The position numbers were made by a program, and so were the translations under genes. A stretch of 64,000 nucleotides of DNA, from the NCBI RefSeq assembly GCF_030409505.1, contig NZ_JAUFPZ010000002.1, positions 806,001-870,000 of the forward strand, given 5' to 3'. This stretch comes from Zunongwangia endophytica (GTDB lineage: Bacteria > Bacteroidota > Bacteroidia > Flavobacteriales > Flavobacteriaceae). Every line of letters starts with the position of its first letter. The stretch's first letter is position 1. The notes below the pieces were generated by a model. That model was not told the DNA's origin and did no database searches. It was given only the letters and a program-made list of their open reading frames with translations. Positions 1 through 8,848 of the stretch are shown piece by piece.

Positions 1-2
1 AA

Positions 3-1067
3 ATGGATAGAAAGATTTACATCAATGGAGCAGCAAGTATATCTGCACAAACCGAAGAAGAAATTTTTTCAGAAAAAGCTAAAGTTTTTCGCGAAAACAT
101 CTTTCCTGCCAGAGAAGTAAATTATAAAGAGCACATCAAACCTATGATGCTTCGTCGCATGTCGAAAGCGATTAAAATGGGTTTGGTTACCGCCAAGAAC
201 GTTTTAAATGAAGCTTCAGTAGAAATTCCCGATAGTATTATTGTTGGAACAGGTGAGGGCTGCAAACAGGATACTGAAAAATTTTTGGAGAATATCTTAA
301 ACGAAAATGAGCAATTTTCAACACCAACCTCGTTCATTCAAAGTACGCATAATACGGTTGGTGGGCAGATTGCGTTAGATTTAAAATGTACCGGATATAA
401 TATGACCTACACCCAAAACAGCGCATCGTTCGAGTCGGCTTTGATTGACGCAAAACTTCAATTTACTGAAGGTATGGATACGCGCTCAGTTTTGGTTGGG
501 GGAGTAGATGAACTTGCAAAAACCAGTACGCCATTTTATAATTTAGATGAACAGTTAAAATCGGGCAAAATAAATTCTTCGGAATTATTACAATCTCAAT
601 CGGGTGGTACGATCACTTCGGAAGGTGCTGCTTTCTTTTTACTTTCAGAAATTCGAACTCAAAATTCGTATGCTGAAATTTCAGATTGTGCAATTTATAG
701 GGTTATTTCTGAAGAAAAGCTTTCTGAAGAGATTAGCTGGTTTTTAAAGAAAAACAATCTTGAAGTTGAAGATCTTGATGCGATTATTCTTGGAAATAAT
801 GGAGACGCAAGATTCGATCATTTTTATCATCAACTACAAAAAGGAATTTTTGAAAATACTCTTCAATTAGGCTATAAGCATTTGGTAGGCGATTATAACA
901 CGGTGACTGCTTATGCATGTTGGTTAGGCGCCGAAATTTTAAAAAGAAATATAATTCCGCAGCAATTAAAATTGAATGCAATTTCAGTAAAAAAACCAAA
1001 ATCGATTTTAATTTATAATCAGTATCTTGGTAAAAATCACAGTCTAACTTTGCTTCGAAGTCTTTGA
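3..1067 (+). CDS. Ketosynthase-like protein lacking the active-site Cys (chain-length-factor type)
   Basis: Thiolase-fold beta-ketoacyl-ACP synthase homologue of 354 aa. The N-terminus KIYINGAASISAQ is typical of ketosynthases in flavobacterial aryl polyene/flexirubin clusters, so the ATG at position 3 is probably the true start, although the gene touches the window edge. At the nucleophile elbow the usual T-A-C-A-S reads TQNSAS (residues 137-142), with Ser140 or Asn139 in place of Cys. The HGTGT histidine region is replaced by GNNGDARFDH. It is therefore unlikely to condense by itself and is best read as the non-catalytic partner (ApeC/KS-beta-like) of a catalytic ketosynthase that should lie upstream of the window. 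It overlaps the next gene by 4 nt (TTGA), which suggests translational coupling. The family is clear; the non-catalytic role is inferred. Confidence 0.8.
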   Translation: MDRKIYINGAASISAQTEEEIFSEKAKVFRENIFPAREVNYKEHIKPMMLRRMSKAIKMGLVTAKNVLNEASVEIPDSIIVGTGEGCKQDTEKFLENILNENEQFSTPTSFIQSTHNTVGGQIALDLKCTGYNMTYTQNSASFESALIDAKLQFTEGMDTRSVLVGGVDELAKTSTPFYNLDEQLKSGKINSSELLQSQSGGTITSEGAAFFLLSEIRTQNSYAEISDCAIYRVISEEKLSEEISWFLKKNNLEVEDLDAIILGNNGDARFDHFYHQLQKGIFENTLQLGYKHLVGDYNTVTAYACWLGAEILKRNIIPQQLKLNAISVKKPKSILIYNQYLGKNHSLTLLRSL

Positions 1068-1834
1068 AATTCCGCATTCTAAATTTCTTTATCTGGATCG
1101 TATTAATCGCAGTGGCGATGTATTGCGGAGTAAACGGACTCCCGTTGTGGCCCATCGCCATTATTTCTCTTTTGTATCCTATTTTTTTAATAACAATTTC
1201 TACAAATATCAGATGGAATGTCTTCGTTAAAGGATTTCATGATCAAAAAAATCATCCAAGAAAAGAGGTATGTTTAAGCTTTGACGACGGTCCAACAGAA
1301 GTTACTCCTATGATTTTGGATTTATTAGAAAAATATGATGCTAAGGCTTGCTTTTTCTGTATTGGTGAGCAAATGGAAAAGCATCCAGAAATTGTTAAAG
1401 ATATTATCGAAAGAGGACATGTAATTGGAAATCACACCTATTCTCATACTCGAAAAATGGGATTTCTTTCCTCTAAAAGTTTGGCAAGAGAAATTGATGC
1501 GTGCAATATAATAGCGAATGATATTACAGGTTTTAACCTCAATTTATTTAGGCCACCGTTTGGGATTATTAATCCTAAAACTAAAAGTGCGTTAGAGAAA
1601 ACCGGGCATCTGGTTATTGGGTGGAATCTTAGAACGTACGATGCTATTTTAAATGATGAATCTAAAATTGTTACTCGGGTAAAACGAAAATTGAAACCTG
1701 GCGATGTTATTTTATTACACGATAACAAGGAACAGACGATAATAATATTGGAACAATTGTTGTTGCATCTTAAATCAAACGGATATCGGGCAATTAGGCC
1801 AGATCAATTATTCAAAATCAATGCGTATACTTAG
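1064..1834 (+). CDS. Polysaccharide deacetylase (NodB domain, CE4)
   Basis: 256 aa. Two N-terminal hydrophobic segments (about residues 7-25 and 28-46) precede a complete NodB domain. The metal/catalytic motif SFDDGP is at residues 72-77, the HxxxH metal site at H124/H128 (NHTYSHT), RPPFG follows, and the terminal motif is VILLHD. The start is TTG inside the stop of the ketosynthase gene (TTGA overlap). CE4 enzymes remove N- or O-acetyl groups from glycans; homologues occur in flexirubin/aryl polyene clusters, where the substrate is not established. The membrane segments would hold it in the inner membrane facing the periplasm. The family is certain; the role in the pigment pathway is inferred from the operon. 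Confidence 0.88.
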   Translation: MKFRILNFFIWIVLIAVAMYCGVNGLPLWPIAIISLLYPIFLITISTNIRWNVFVKGFHDQKNHPRKEVCLSFDDGPTEVTPMILDLLEKYDAKACFFCIGEQMEKHPEIVKDIIERGHVIGNHTYSHTRKMGFLSSKSLAREIDACNIIANDITGFNLNLFRPPFGIINPKTKSALEKTGHLVIGWNLRTYDAILNDESKIVTRVKRKLKPGDVILLHDNKEQTIIILEQLLLHLKSNGYRAIRPDQLFKINAYT

Positions 1835-2441
1835 TATAATCCTGTTTTTTTGGAGTTTTGGGATGTTTGCACAAAGTAACAATTTTACTAGTGTTAGCTT
1901 AAAAAGATCTTCACAGCTTACCGAAAAAATGGAATCGGCCAAAAGTCTTTACGGAGAATTCGAGCAAACCAAAGTGATGAAAATGATGGATGCTGAATCA
2001 ACTTCTTATGGAAAAATTTATTACAAATCTCCTGATATTATAAAATGGGAATACACAAAGCCTTTCCCATATTCATTACTTTTTAAAGATAACTTTTTGT
2101 ACATCGATGATGATGGACATAAGAGTAAACAAGATATGAGCAGCAATAAAATGTTTGCGAAACTTGGTGATCTTATTACCGGAAGTCTTAATGGTAAATT
2201 ATTAAAAGATGATGAACATTTTGATGTTGAATATCAAAAAAAGAATAATCTTGTAGAAGCTGTAATTTCTCCAAAGGACAAAAGCATGGCCGATATGTTT
2301 GAAAAAGTAATTATGAGCTTTAGTGAAGATAAAATGCTTCAATCGGTAAAGCTAGTTGAGGAAAGCGGAGACTACACCTTAATTAGTTTTCAAAACTGGG
2401 AAATGAATAAGACTATAAAAGCCGCCGTTTTTCAACCATAA
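1821..2441 (+). CDS. LolA-family outer-membrane lipoprotein carrier-like protein
   Basis: 206 aa, with a signal peptide (residues 1-18, ending FGMFAQ) followed by a LolA-like half-barrel. Recognisable stretches are LYGEFEQTK, the SYGKIYYKSPDIIKWEY strand and PFPYSLLFKDN. Periplasmic LolA proteins carry lipoproteins to the outer membrane. A LolA-like gene inside a polyene cluster probably carries the lipidated pigment or an acyl intermediate instead, as proposed for aryl polyene clusters; this is inference. The start overlaps the deacetylase by 14 nt, so it belongs to the same transcript. Confidence 0.82.
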   Translation: MRILSIILFFWSFGMFAQSNNFTSVSLKRSSQLTEKMESAKSLYGEFEQTKVMKMMDAESTSYGKIYYKSPDIIKWEYTKPFPYSLLFKDNFLYIDDDGHKSKQDMSSNKMFAKLGDLITGSLNGKLLKDDEHFDVEYQKKNNLVEAVISPKDKSMADMFEKVIMSFSEDKMLQSVKLVEESGDYTLISFQNWEMNKTIKAAVFQP

Positions 2442-2562
2442 TATAAATTTTTAGCAATTTTATTATAAGAACTGAAAAACTTCTCAATTATAGAGTTAAA
2501 ACTACTTTCTATGCTAATTTTAGAACATAAACTTGTATTTTAGTCGGAATTAAATCCCTACT

Positions 2563-2928
2563 ATGTTGCTTAAAGATTTTTATAAAGTCTTAGAATCTTC
2601 TAAAGAAGAAGAAACATTTATTACTAAAATATATATTGAAAAATCCCATTCGTTATATTCAGGTCACTTTCCCGATCGTCCCGTAACTCCGGGTGTTATT
2701 CTAATGCATCTTTTTAAGGAAGAAGCTGAAAGGCGTACAAGCCAGAATTTAGGTTTAATAAAAGCGAGTAACGTAAAATTTATGGCTGTGGTAGACCCAA
2801 ATACTTCAGACGAAGTTATTCTTGAAACACAAATTACCGAAGAAGAAGGTATCACTAAAGTTAAAGGCATAGCAAAGCAGAATAATGCTTTAGCTTTAAA
2901 ATTCAACGCATTATACAAAGCGGTCTAG
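2563..2928 (+). CDS. FabZ-like 3-hydroxyacyl-ACP dehydratase (hotdog fold)
   Basis: 121 aa, slightly shorter than housekeeping FabZ (about 140-150 aa). The active-site helix HFPDRPVTPGVILMH starts at H35, matching the FabZ HFPxxPxxPGV motif. The FabZ catalytic Glu further on is not obvious: the expected position falls in LFKEEAERR, where Glu residues are present. It probably dehydrates the growing polyene chain on ACP. It is separated from the LolA-like gene by 121 nt, a gap with no recognisable promoter or terminator, so it may still be co-transcribed. Confidence 0.85.
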   Translation: MLLKDFYKVLESSKEEETFITKIYIEKSHSLYSGHFPDRPVTPGVILMHLFKEEAERRTSQNLGLIKASNVKFMAVVDPNTSDEVILETQITEEEGITKVKGIAKQNNALALKFNALYKAV

Positions 2929-2978
2929 GTTCTCTATTTCTTAATCCATTTTTACTATGTTTAGGTATTTTTAATTGA

Positions 2979-2986
2979 TACTTTTG
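2979..2986 (+). promoter_or_regulatory. Putative Bacteroidota -7 promoter element
   Basis: TACTTTTG matches the TAnnTTTG consensus of the primary sigma factor in Bacteroidota. It lies 20 nt upstream of the TTG start of the glycosyltransferase gene, supporting that start. No clear -33 TTG is present. It suggests an internal promoter splitting the pigment cluster into two transcripts. Confidence 0.45.
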
Positions 2987-3006
2987 CGCTAAGCAAAAGA
3001 ATCATT

Positions 3007-4212
3007 TTGAATACTTCTGGCATTTACCAAAACCGTTTTAAGGCTTTAAACTGTTGTATTTTAGTTCCAACTTATAATAATGAAGGCACATTAGCTTCAG
3101 TATTAGAAGGACTTTTGGGTTATACGAATCAGATTATTGTTTTAAACGATGGAAGTACCGATGCTACTATTGAAATTCTTAAAAATTTCGATCAGTTTGA
3201 AGTAAGGAATTTCAAGAAAAATAGGGGGAAAGGTCAGGTCTTAAAAAAAGGCTTCAAAATTGCTGAAGAATTAGGCTATGAGTATGCTATCACCATAGAT
3301 TCAGATGGGCAGCATTATCCCGACGATTTAGACATTTTTTTATCTGAATTGGAAAATAGAAAGCCCGGTGATAAAGAGCTACTTTTAATTGGTGATCGCA
3401 ATATGGGTAGTGACGGTGTGCCTGGTAAAAGTGCTACCGGAAACGATTTTTCAAGCTATTGGTATCTTGTGGTTACGGGATTTCAGTTGCATGATACGCA
3501 AAGCGGCTATCGACTGTATCCATTAAAAGTGATGAATTCTATTACTTTTTATACCTGGAAATTTGAATTCGAGATTGAAACGATCGTTAAAGCAAGCTGG
3601 CGCAAAGTTGATGTTAAAAACGTACCTATAAAAGTACTTTACGACAAGGAAAATCGTGTAAGTCATTTTCGTCCTTTCTGGGATATCGTGAGAATCACGC
3701 TCTTATATATGTGGTTTGTATTGGTAAGCTTTTTCTGGATTCATCCTCGCAATAAGTATCGCGATTTTAAGCAAAAAGGCTTTAAAAAATTCTGGAAAGA
3801 GGACGTTTTAAAAAGCGATGAAAGTTCGGCGAAAAAAGCGACTGCTATTGCTGTTGGCATTTTTGTAGGTTTGTCACCTTTTTGGGGAATTCATACTTTT
3901 CTTGTTTTCGTACTGGCGGCATTTCTTAAAGTGAATAAGATTACCGCTTTCTTATTCTCTAACATTAGTATACCGCCTTTTATACCTGTAATTCTCTATT
4001 TGAGTTTCCAAATAGGATCTGTGGTTATGGGGAATGGATGGGATTGGAGCTTAAAATTAGAAAGTATAAGCTCTACCACCGATGTTTTTCTTGGATTAGG
4101 CCAGTACATTTTAGGAAGTCTTATTCTGGCAATTACTGCTTCAATACTGGCTTGGATTGTGTTTTATTTGTTATTTTCGATCTTGAATAAAAAGCAGATC
4201 ATCAAATCTTAA
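3007..4212 (+). CDS. Glycosyltransferase family 2 fused to a DUF2062 membrane domain
   Basis: 401 aa. The N-terminal GT-A domain (about 13-230) has LVPTYNNEG, NDGSTDAT and the nucleotide-sugar/metal motif D98-S-D100-G in TIDSDGQHYPDDL. Next come a hydrophobic segment near 235-250 and a C-terminal DUF2062 domain (about 275-395) with three hydrophobic segments and the signature GLSPFWGIHTF. The start is TTG; no ATG fits the conserved N-terminus, and the promoter element at 2979-2986 agrees. DUF2062-fused glycosyltransferases recur in flavobacterial pigment clusters. The acceptor is unknown; a lipid or polyene head group is likely. It ends directly before the MMPL gene (0 nt gap). Confidence 0.85.
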   Translation: MNTSGIYQNRFKALNCCILVPTYNNEGTLASVLEGLLGYTNQIIVLNDGSTDATIEILKNFDQFEVRNFKKNRGKGQVLKKGFKIAEELGYEYAITIDSDGQHYPDDLDIFLSELENRKPGDKELLLIGDRNMGSDGVPGKSATGNDFSSYWYLVVTGFQLHDTQSGYRLYPLKVMNSITFYTWKFEFEIETIVKASWRKVDVKNVPIKVLYDKENRVSHFRPFWDIVRITLLYMWFVLVSFFWIHPRNKYRDFKQKGFKKFWKEDVLKSDESSAKKATAIAVGIFVGLSPFWGIHTFLVFVLAAFLKVNKITAFLFSNISIPPFIPVILYLSFQIGSVVMGNGWDWSLKLESISSTTDVFLGLGQYILGSLILAITASILAWIVFYLLFSILNKKQIIKS

Positions 4213-7191
4213 ATGCATCAATTTTTCCTCAAATCTTATTATTTTTTTCAGCAAAAGAAACTGCTAGGTTTTTCACTATTATTGGTTTTTATAGCCTGTG
4301 TGGGATTTTTAGCTTCTAGAGTAGCGTTGGAAGAAGACGTGACAGGATTAATTCCTTCAGGAGAAGATCAGGATGTATTGAAGCGAGTTTTAAATGAAAC
4401 TGAATTTTCAGATAAAATAGTGGTGACGATTTCTTCGGAAGGGAAGCAGCCGCAGAAATTAACTGAATATGCCGATCGTTTTATAGATTCGGTAAATACA
4501 AAATTACCGGATTTTGTAGAAAATATTGAAGGTAAAGTTCCTGAAGAAGGTATTCGTGAAGTTTACAATTTCGTTTACCAAAACCTTCCGTTATTTTTAG
4601 ACGAGAAAGATTATGTTGAAATTGAAAATAAGCTTTCAGATTCAGCAATATCAAAACAAATTAAAGAAGACTACCGCAGTATTATTTCTCCAACTGGAAT
4701 TGTGACCAAAAATTTTATTTTCCAGGATCCACTTAGTTTAGGACCTATAGGATTAGAAAAGCTTCGGGAATTACAAATTAGGGATAATTACCTGCTTTAC
4801 AATGATTATCTACTAACTAAAGATAAAAAACATCTACTTCTATTTATAACTCCGACGCTGCCAGCTTCAGAAACGAATAAAAACAATGAGTTTGTTGAAC
4901 AGCTAAAGAAAATTCAGCAGCAATTAAACTCGGAATACGATGGTGTTGAGGGCGATTTTTTCGGCGGAGTTTTATATTCCTTGGCCAATGCCAACCAGAT
5001 TAAGAAGGATGTGCAAATAACCATAAGTATTGCTATTTCGATATTATTGATTTTACTGATCTTTTTTTATCGTAAGATCTATGTTCCTCTAATTCTATTC
5101 ATACCGGGGATCATCGCAGCAGTAACTTCGATAGCTATTCTCTACATTTTTAAAGGCAGTATTTCTGCAATTTCAATAGGAATTGGTTCGATTTTACTGG
5201 GAATAACTTTAGATTATGGTCTTCATATTCTAACACATTATCGTAATAATCGGGATGTTGCCCAGTTGTATAAAGAAGTTACAAAACCAATTTTAATGAG
5301 CAGTTGTACTACTGCGATAGCTTTTTTGTGTTTGTTATTTGTAAATAGTGAAGCACTTAATGACCTCGGGATTTTTGCTGCATTAAGCGTAGTGTTTGCA
5401 GCAGTTTTAGCTTTATTGTTGATTCCTGTACTCTACGGAAAAAGAGTCGGGGAAAAGCCTAAAATCAATTTCTTAGATAAGCTTGCAGGGATTCAGTTTT
5501 TTAAAATTAAGCCTTTATTTTTTGGAGTGATCGCATTATTTGTATTAGGTCTTTTCTTCTTCACAAAAGTTGAATTTAATAATGATCTCAGCAAAATCAA
5601 TTTTCAGCCTGAAGCGATTAAAAAAGCAGAACAAAAAATCCAGAATATCGCAAATAGTAGCGGAAAGACATTGTATCTGGTAAGCTACGGCAAAACCATC
5701 GATGAAGCTTTACAGGAAAATTCTAAAGTGTATAAAGAAGTTAAAAGCATCAACGATCGGGAAGAATTAAACAGCTACAGTAGCATTGGAGGATTGGTTT
5801 TGTCTACACAATCGCAGAATGAGAAAATAGAGCAGTGGAAAGATTTTTGGAGTAAGCGAGACACGCTGGAAATCAAAAATAAAATTCTAGCAGAATCTGC
5901 TCAATATGGGTTTAAGCCGGAAAGTTTTCAGGATTTTTATGATTTACTGCAAAAGAATTTTCAGAATCTCCAGTTAGACGACTATCAAAACACTACTAAT
6001 CTCTTTCTCAGTGACTTTATTTCTAATAGTGAAGATTTTGCCACCGTTACCACTACCGTAAATTTAGGAGAGTTACCTTCAGAAGAATTTACTTCACAAT
6101 TCGAAAATCTGGATAATACACTAATCATCGATCGCGAGCGTATTAACGAAAGTTTTCTGGGCAATCTTAAAGATGATTTTAATCAGCTAATTGGGATATC
6201 AATTTTGGCGGTTTTTATCATCCTTTTAATTTCTTACCAAAATCTGGAAATTAGTCTGCTAACCTTGCTTCCTATAGGAATCACCTGGATCATCGCGCTA
6301 GGTGTGATGGCAGCTTTAGCTATAGAATTTAATATTCTGAATATTATCATTTCCACCTTTGTCTTTGGTCTTGGGCTGGATTATAGCATTTTTATAACCA
6401 ACGCCTGTCTTAAAGAGTATCAAACCGATAAAAGTGAACTAAAGACCTATCAGACGTCCATTTTAATTTCTGTAATTACCACTTTATTAGGAATTGGAGC
6501 CTTGATTTTTGCAAAACATCCTGCATTACAATCGGTATCTACAGTTTCTATAATTGGAGTTTTTTCGGCAGTTTTAGTGGCGTTTGTAATTCAGGTTTGG
6601 TTATTTCATGTGTTATTTATTAATCGGCGAAAACGAGGTTTACCACCATTCCGATTTAGTAGAATTGGTAGTTTTATTCGGAATAAAATTTATTACAAAC
6701 AGGATCTTTACTATCGTGATGCTGTTTTGGATAATTACCGTTACAAGCCTGTTTACAATGAGGCAAAATCTTTATTTGCTGAAAGGAAAGAGCCCTATTT
6801 AAGAGTTTCCAACTTTATAGAAAAAGGCGAGTGTGTGTTCTTTTTCTATTCAGGGATCGGAGTTTTCCCAATTTATCTTAGTTATATTAATCCAAACTCA
6901 AGTATTACCGGTTACGAAACTTCAGAGGATATCGAAGTAGCGCAAAATTGCTTCCGTAGTAAACATGAGCTTTTAAATTTTACTACTGAAATTGGGAAAG
7001 CTAAAACCTGCGCTACTTTTGTAGTTCCTAATCACGATTTGAGTGAATTAGAAGAGATTAAAAGAGTGATTAAAAATTACGGAAAGAAAGTTGTTGTACT
7101 CAATACAGACTTGAAAACGCAGTGGTTGCTCGATGCTAATTTTGAAATCACTTATCGCCAAAGCGGAATTTTAGTGTTTGAACAGAAATAG
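4213..7191 (+). CDS. MMPL/RND-type exporter with a C-terminal methyltransferase-like domain
   Basis: 992 aa. An MMPL/RND exporter built as two repeats, each a periplasmic domain plus a transmembrane bundle (TM1 near residues 17-35, bundles at about 273-410 and 655-805). Conserved features are the LGITLDYGLHI and FGLGLDYSIFI segments of the sterol-sensing-like bundles. After the last helix, the protein continues for about 190 residues into a soluble domain with a SAM-methyltransferase-like motif I, FYSGIG (residues 878-883), followed by ITGYETSEDIEVAQNC. The first part is the polyene/lipid exporter expected in aryl polyene clusters. The tail is unusual and may be a methyltransferase or a degenerate Rossmann module. 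It starts immediately after the glycosyltransferase. Confidence 0.85.
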   Translation: MHQFFLKSYYFFQQKKLLGFSLLLVFIACVGFLASRVALEEDVTGLIPSGEDQDVLKRVLNETEFSDKIVVTISSEGKQPQKLTEYADRFIDSVNTKLPDFVENIEGKVPEEGIREVYNFVYQNLPLFLDEKDYVEIENKLSDSAISKQIKEDYRSIISPTGIVTKNFIFQDPLSLGPIGLEKLRELQIRDNYLLYNDYLLTKDKKHLLLFITPTLPASETNKNNEFVEQLKKIQQQLNSEYDGVEGDFFGGVLYSLANANQIKKDVQITISIAISILLILLIFFYRKIYVPLILFIPGIIAAVTSIAILYIFKGSISAISIGIGSILLGITLDYGLHILTHYRNNRDVAQLYKEVTKPILMSSCTTAIAFLCLLFVNSEALNDLGIFAALSVVFAAVLALLLIPVLYGKRVGEKPKINFLDKLAGIQFFKIKPLFFGVIALFVLGLFFFTKVEFNNDLSKINFQPEAIKKAEQKIQNIANSSGKTLYLVSYGKTIDEALQENSKVYKEVKSINDREELNSYSSIGGLVLSTQSQNEKIEQWKDFWSKRDTLEIKNKILAESAQYGFKPESFQDFYDLLQKNFQNLQLDDYQNTTNLFLSDFISNSEDFATVTTTVNLGELPSEEFTSQFENLDNTLIIDRERINESFLGNLKDDFNQLIGISILAVFIILLISYQNLEISLLTLLPIGITWIIALGVMAALAIEFNILNIIISTFVFGLGLDYSIFITNACLKEYQTDKSELKTYQTSILISVITTLLGIGALIFAKHPALQSVSTVSIIGVFSAVLVAFVIQVWLFHVLFINRRKRGLPPFRFSRIGSFIRNKIYYKQDLYYRDAVLDNYRYKPVYNEAKSLFAERKEPYLRVSNFIEKGECVFFFYSGIGVFPIYLSYINPNSSITGYETSEDIEVAQNCFRSKHELLNFTTEIGKAKTCATFVVPNHDLSELEEIKRVIKNYGKKVVVLNTDLKTQWLLDANFEITYRQSGILVFEQK

Positions 7192-7192
7192 A

Positions 7193-8848
7193 ATGAAGAA
7201 GCTTTTCGCCCTTTTTGGACTGTTTTTTATGTTTTCCTGCGGAATTAAAAAATCCTTTCAGGACAAGCCGGATATTTCTGGTATTGCTGAAGTTGATACC
7301 GTAAGAACGAGGCTTAGTGATACTCATTTCACTTTAGGTAAAAACAATCTTTTTCAGAATAAATATGGAGTTTGGGAACTTTATATTGAAGGCGATGCCT
7401 TGGAGTTGGGCTTGGCTAATGGAGCCTTAACTCAGGATCTTATCCATCATCAGGAAAATGCATTTATGGGTAAGATTTACGAGATGGTGCCTTCTGAAGG
7501 TTATCGAAATTTCCTTAAAAAAATGGTTTCCTGGTTTAATCGAAAAATGTATTTGTACGTTCCTGAAGAGTACAAACAGGAAATTTACGGAGTGTCAAGA
7601 TTCGGACTCAAAAAATATGATGATTTTGCACCGGCCTATATGCGTATGCTTTACTTCCATGGCGCGCACGATATTGGGCATGCGCTACAGGATTTAATGT
7701 TGGTAGGTTGTACCAGTTTTGCAGCTTGGGATAATAAAACAGTCGATGGCGAATTATTGTTGGGACGCAACTTCGATTTTTATGCTGGCGACGAGTTTTC
7801 CGATCAAAAAATGGTTGCTTTTGTAAACCCTGACGATGGCCATAAATTTATGATGTACACCTGGGGAGGAATGATTGGGGCTGTTAGCGGGATGAATACA
7901 GAAGGCCTTACCGTTACCATAAACGCAGGGAAGTCTAAGGTTCCCATGTTAGCGAAAGATCCGATAACGTTGGTTTCTAGAGAAATTTTGCAACATGCTT
8001 CGAATTTGGAAGAGGCGATTGAAATTGCTAAAAAAAGAGAAGTTTTCGTTTCAGAATCAATAATGATTGGGAGTGCAAAAGATCATAAAGCGGTTTTAAT
8101 AGAGGTGAGTCCTAAGAATTTTGGAATTTATGAAGTCGAAAATTCAGATCAGTTAATTTGTAGTAATCACTTTCAGAGTTTAGCTTATACAGAAGATAAA
8201 AGGAATCAGAAAACTATAAAAGAAAGTCATTCGCAATATCGATTTGAGCGTATGACAGAACTGGTTAATGAAGCTGATAAATTGACTACTGAAAAAGCAG
8301 TTGAGATTCTACGAAATAGAAATGGATTAGATGATAAAAAAATAGGCTACGGAAATGAAAAAGCGATCAATCAACTTTTAGCGCATCACGGAATCGTTTT
8401 TAAACCTGAAGAAAAAAAGGTTTGGCTTTCGGCCAATCCTTATCAGATGGGTGCTTTTTTAGCTTACGATTTAGATAAGGTTTTTGCTGAATTTGAAGAA
8501 GGAAATGTAAAAGGAAGTGTGATGAGTACTGAAAAAGTTATTCCTGCTTCCGATTTTCTGAAAACTAAAAACTATAAAGACTACGAAGAATATCGAAATT
8601 TAAGGGAAGAGTTCATCAAAGCCTTAAGTAATAAAGAGTCTATATCTCAAGATGAAGCAGAAGCTTTAAAACGACTGAATCCCCACTTTTGGCAGGCTTA
8701 TTATTTAAGCGGTCAATATTACTATCGTGAGGGAAATTACAAAAAAGCGATTATCGATTTTAAGCAGGCGCTGCGTCGAGAAGTAACCACACTTCCTGAA
8801 AAAGAGCATCTAGAAAAATTACTTAAAAAATCCTACAGAAAACTCTAA
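7193..8848 (+). CDS. C45-family (acyl-CoA:6-APA acyltransferase-like) Ntn-hydrolase lipoprotein
   Basis: 551 aa from the ATG at 7193. An in-frame TTG at 7178 would add five residues ahead of the signal peptide and is less likely. The lipobox FSCG gives a lipidated Cys16. The Ntn-hydrolase core begins near 57 (YGVWELYIEGD) with the nucleophile candidate C173 in VGCTSFAAW, followed by LLGRNFDF and NTEGLTVTINAG, all typical of family C45. The last ~70 residues look TPR-like (YLSGQYYYREGNYKKAIIDFKQAL). In this cluster it may transfer or hydrolyse the acyl/polyene chain at the membrane. The family is sure; the substrate is unknown. It begins 1 nt after the exporter stop. Confidence 0.85.
   Translation: MKKLFALFGLFFMFSCGIKKSFQDKPDISGIAEVDTVRTRLSDTHFTLGKNNLFQNKYGVWELYIEGDALELGLANGALTQDLIHHQENAFMGKIYEMVPSEGYRNFLKKMVSWFNRKMYLYVPEEYKQEIYGVSRFGLKKYDDFAPAYMRMLYFHGAHDIGHALQDLMLVGCTSFAAWDNKTVDGELLLGRNFDFYAGDEFSDQKMVAFVNPDDGHKFMMYTWGGMIGAVSGMNTEGLTVTINAGKSKVPMLAKDPITLVSREILQHASNLEEAIEIAKKREVFVSESIMIGSAKDHKAVLIEVSPKNFGIYEVENSDQLICSNHFQSLAYTEDKRNQKTIKESHSQYRFERMTELVNEADKLTTEKAVEILRNRNGLDDKKIGYGNEKAINQLLAHHGIVFKPEEKKVWLSANPYQMGAFLAYDLDKVFAEFEEGNVKGSVMSTEKVIPASDFLKTKNYKDYEEYRNLREEFIKALSNKESISQDEAEALKRLNPHFWQAYYLSGQYYYREGNYKKAIIDFKQALRREVTTLPEKEHLEKLLKKSYRKL

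Noticed and set aside
784..1161. A 125-codon reading frame antisense to the ketosynthase and deacetylase genes.
   Set aside because: It runs across two overlapping genes with strong homology signals and shows no domain, signal peptide or promoter of its own.
7178..7192. TTG start that would extend the C45 lipoprotein by five residues.
   Set aside because: The ATG at 7193 begins a standard lipoprotein signal peptide (MKKLFALFG to FSCG); extra residues NRNR ahead are not needed.
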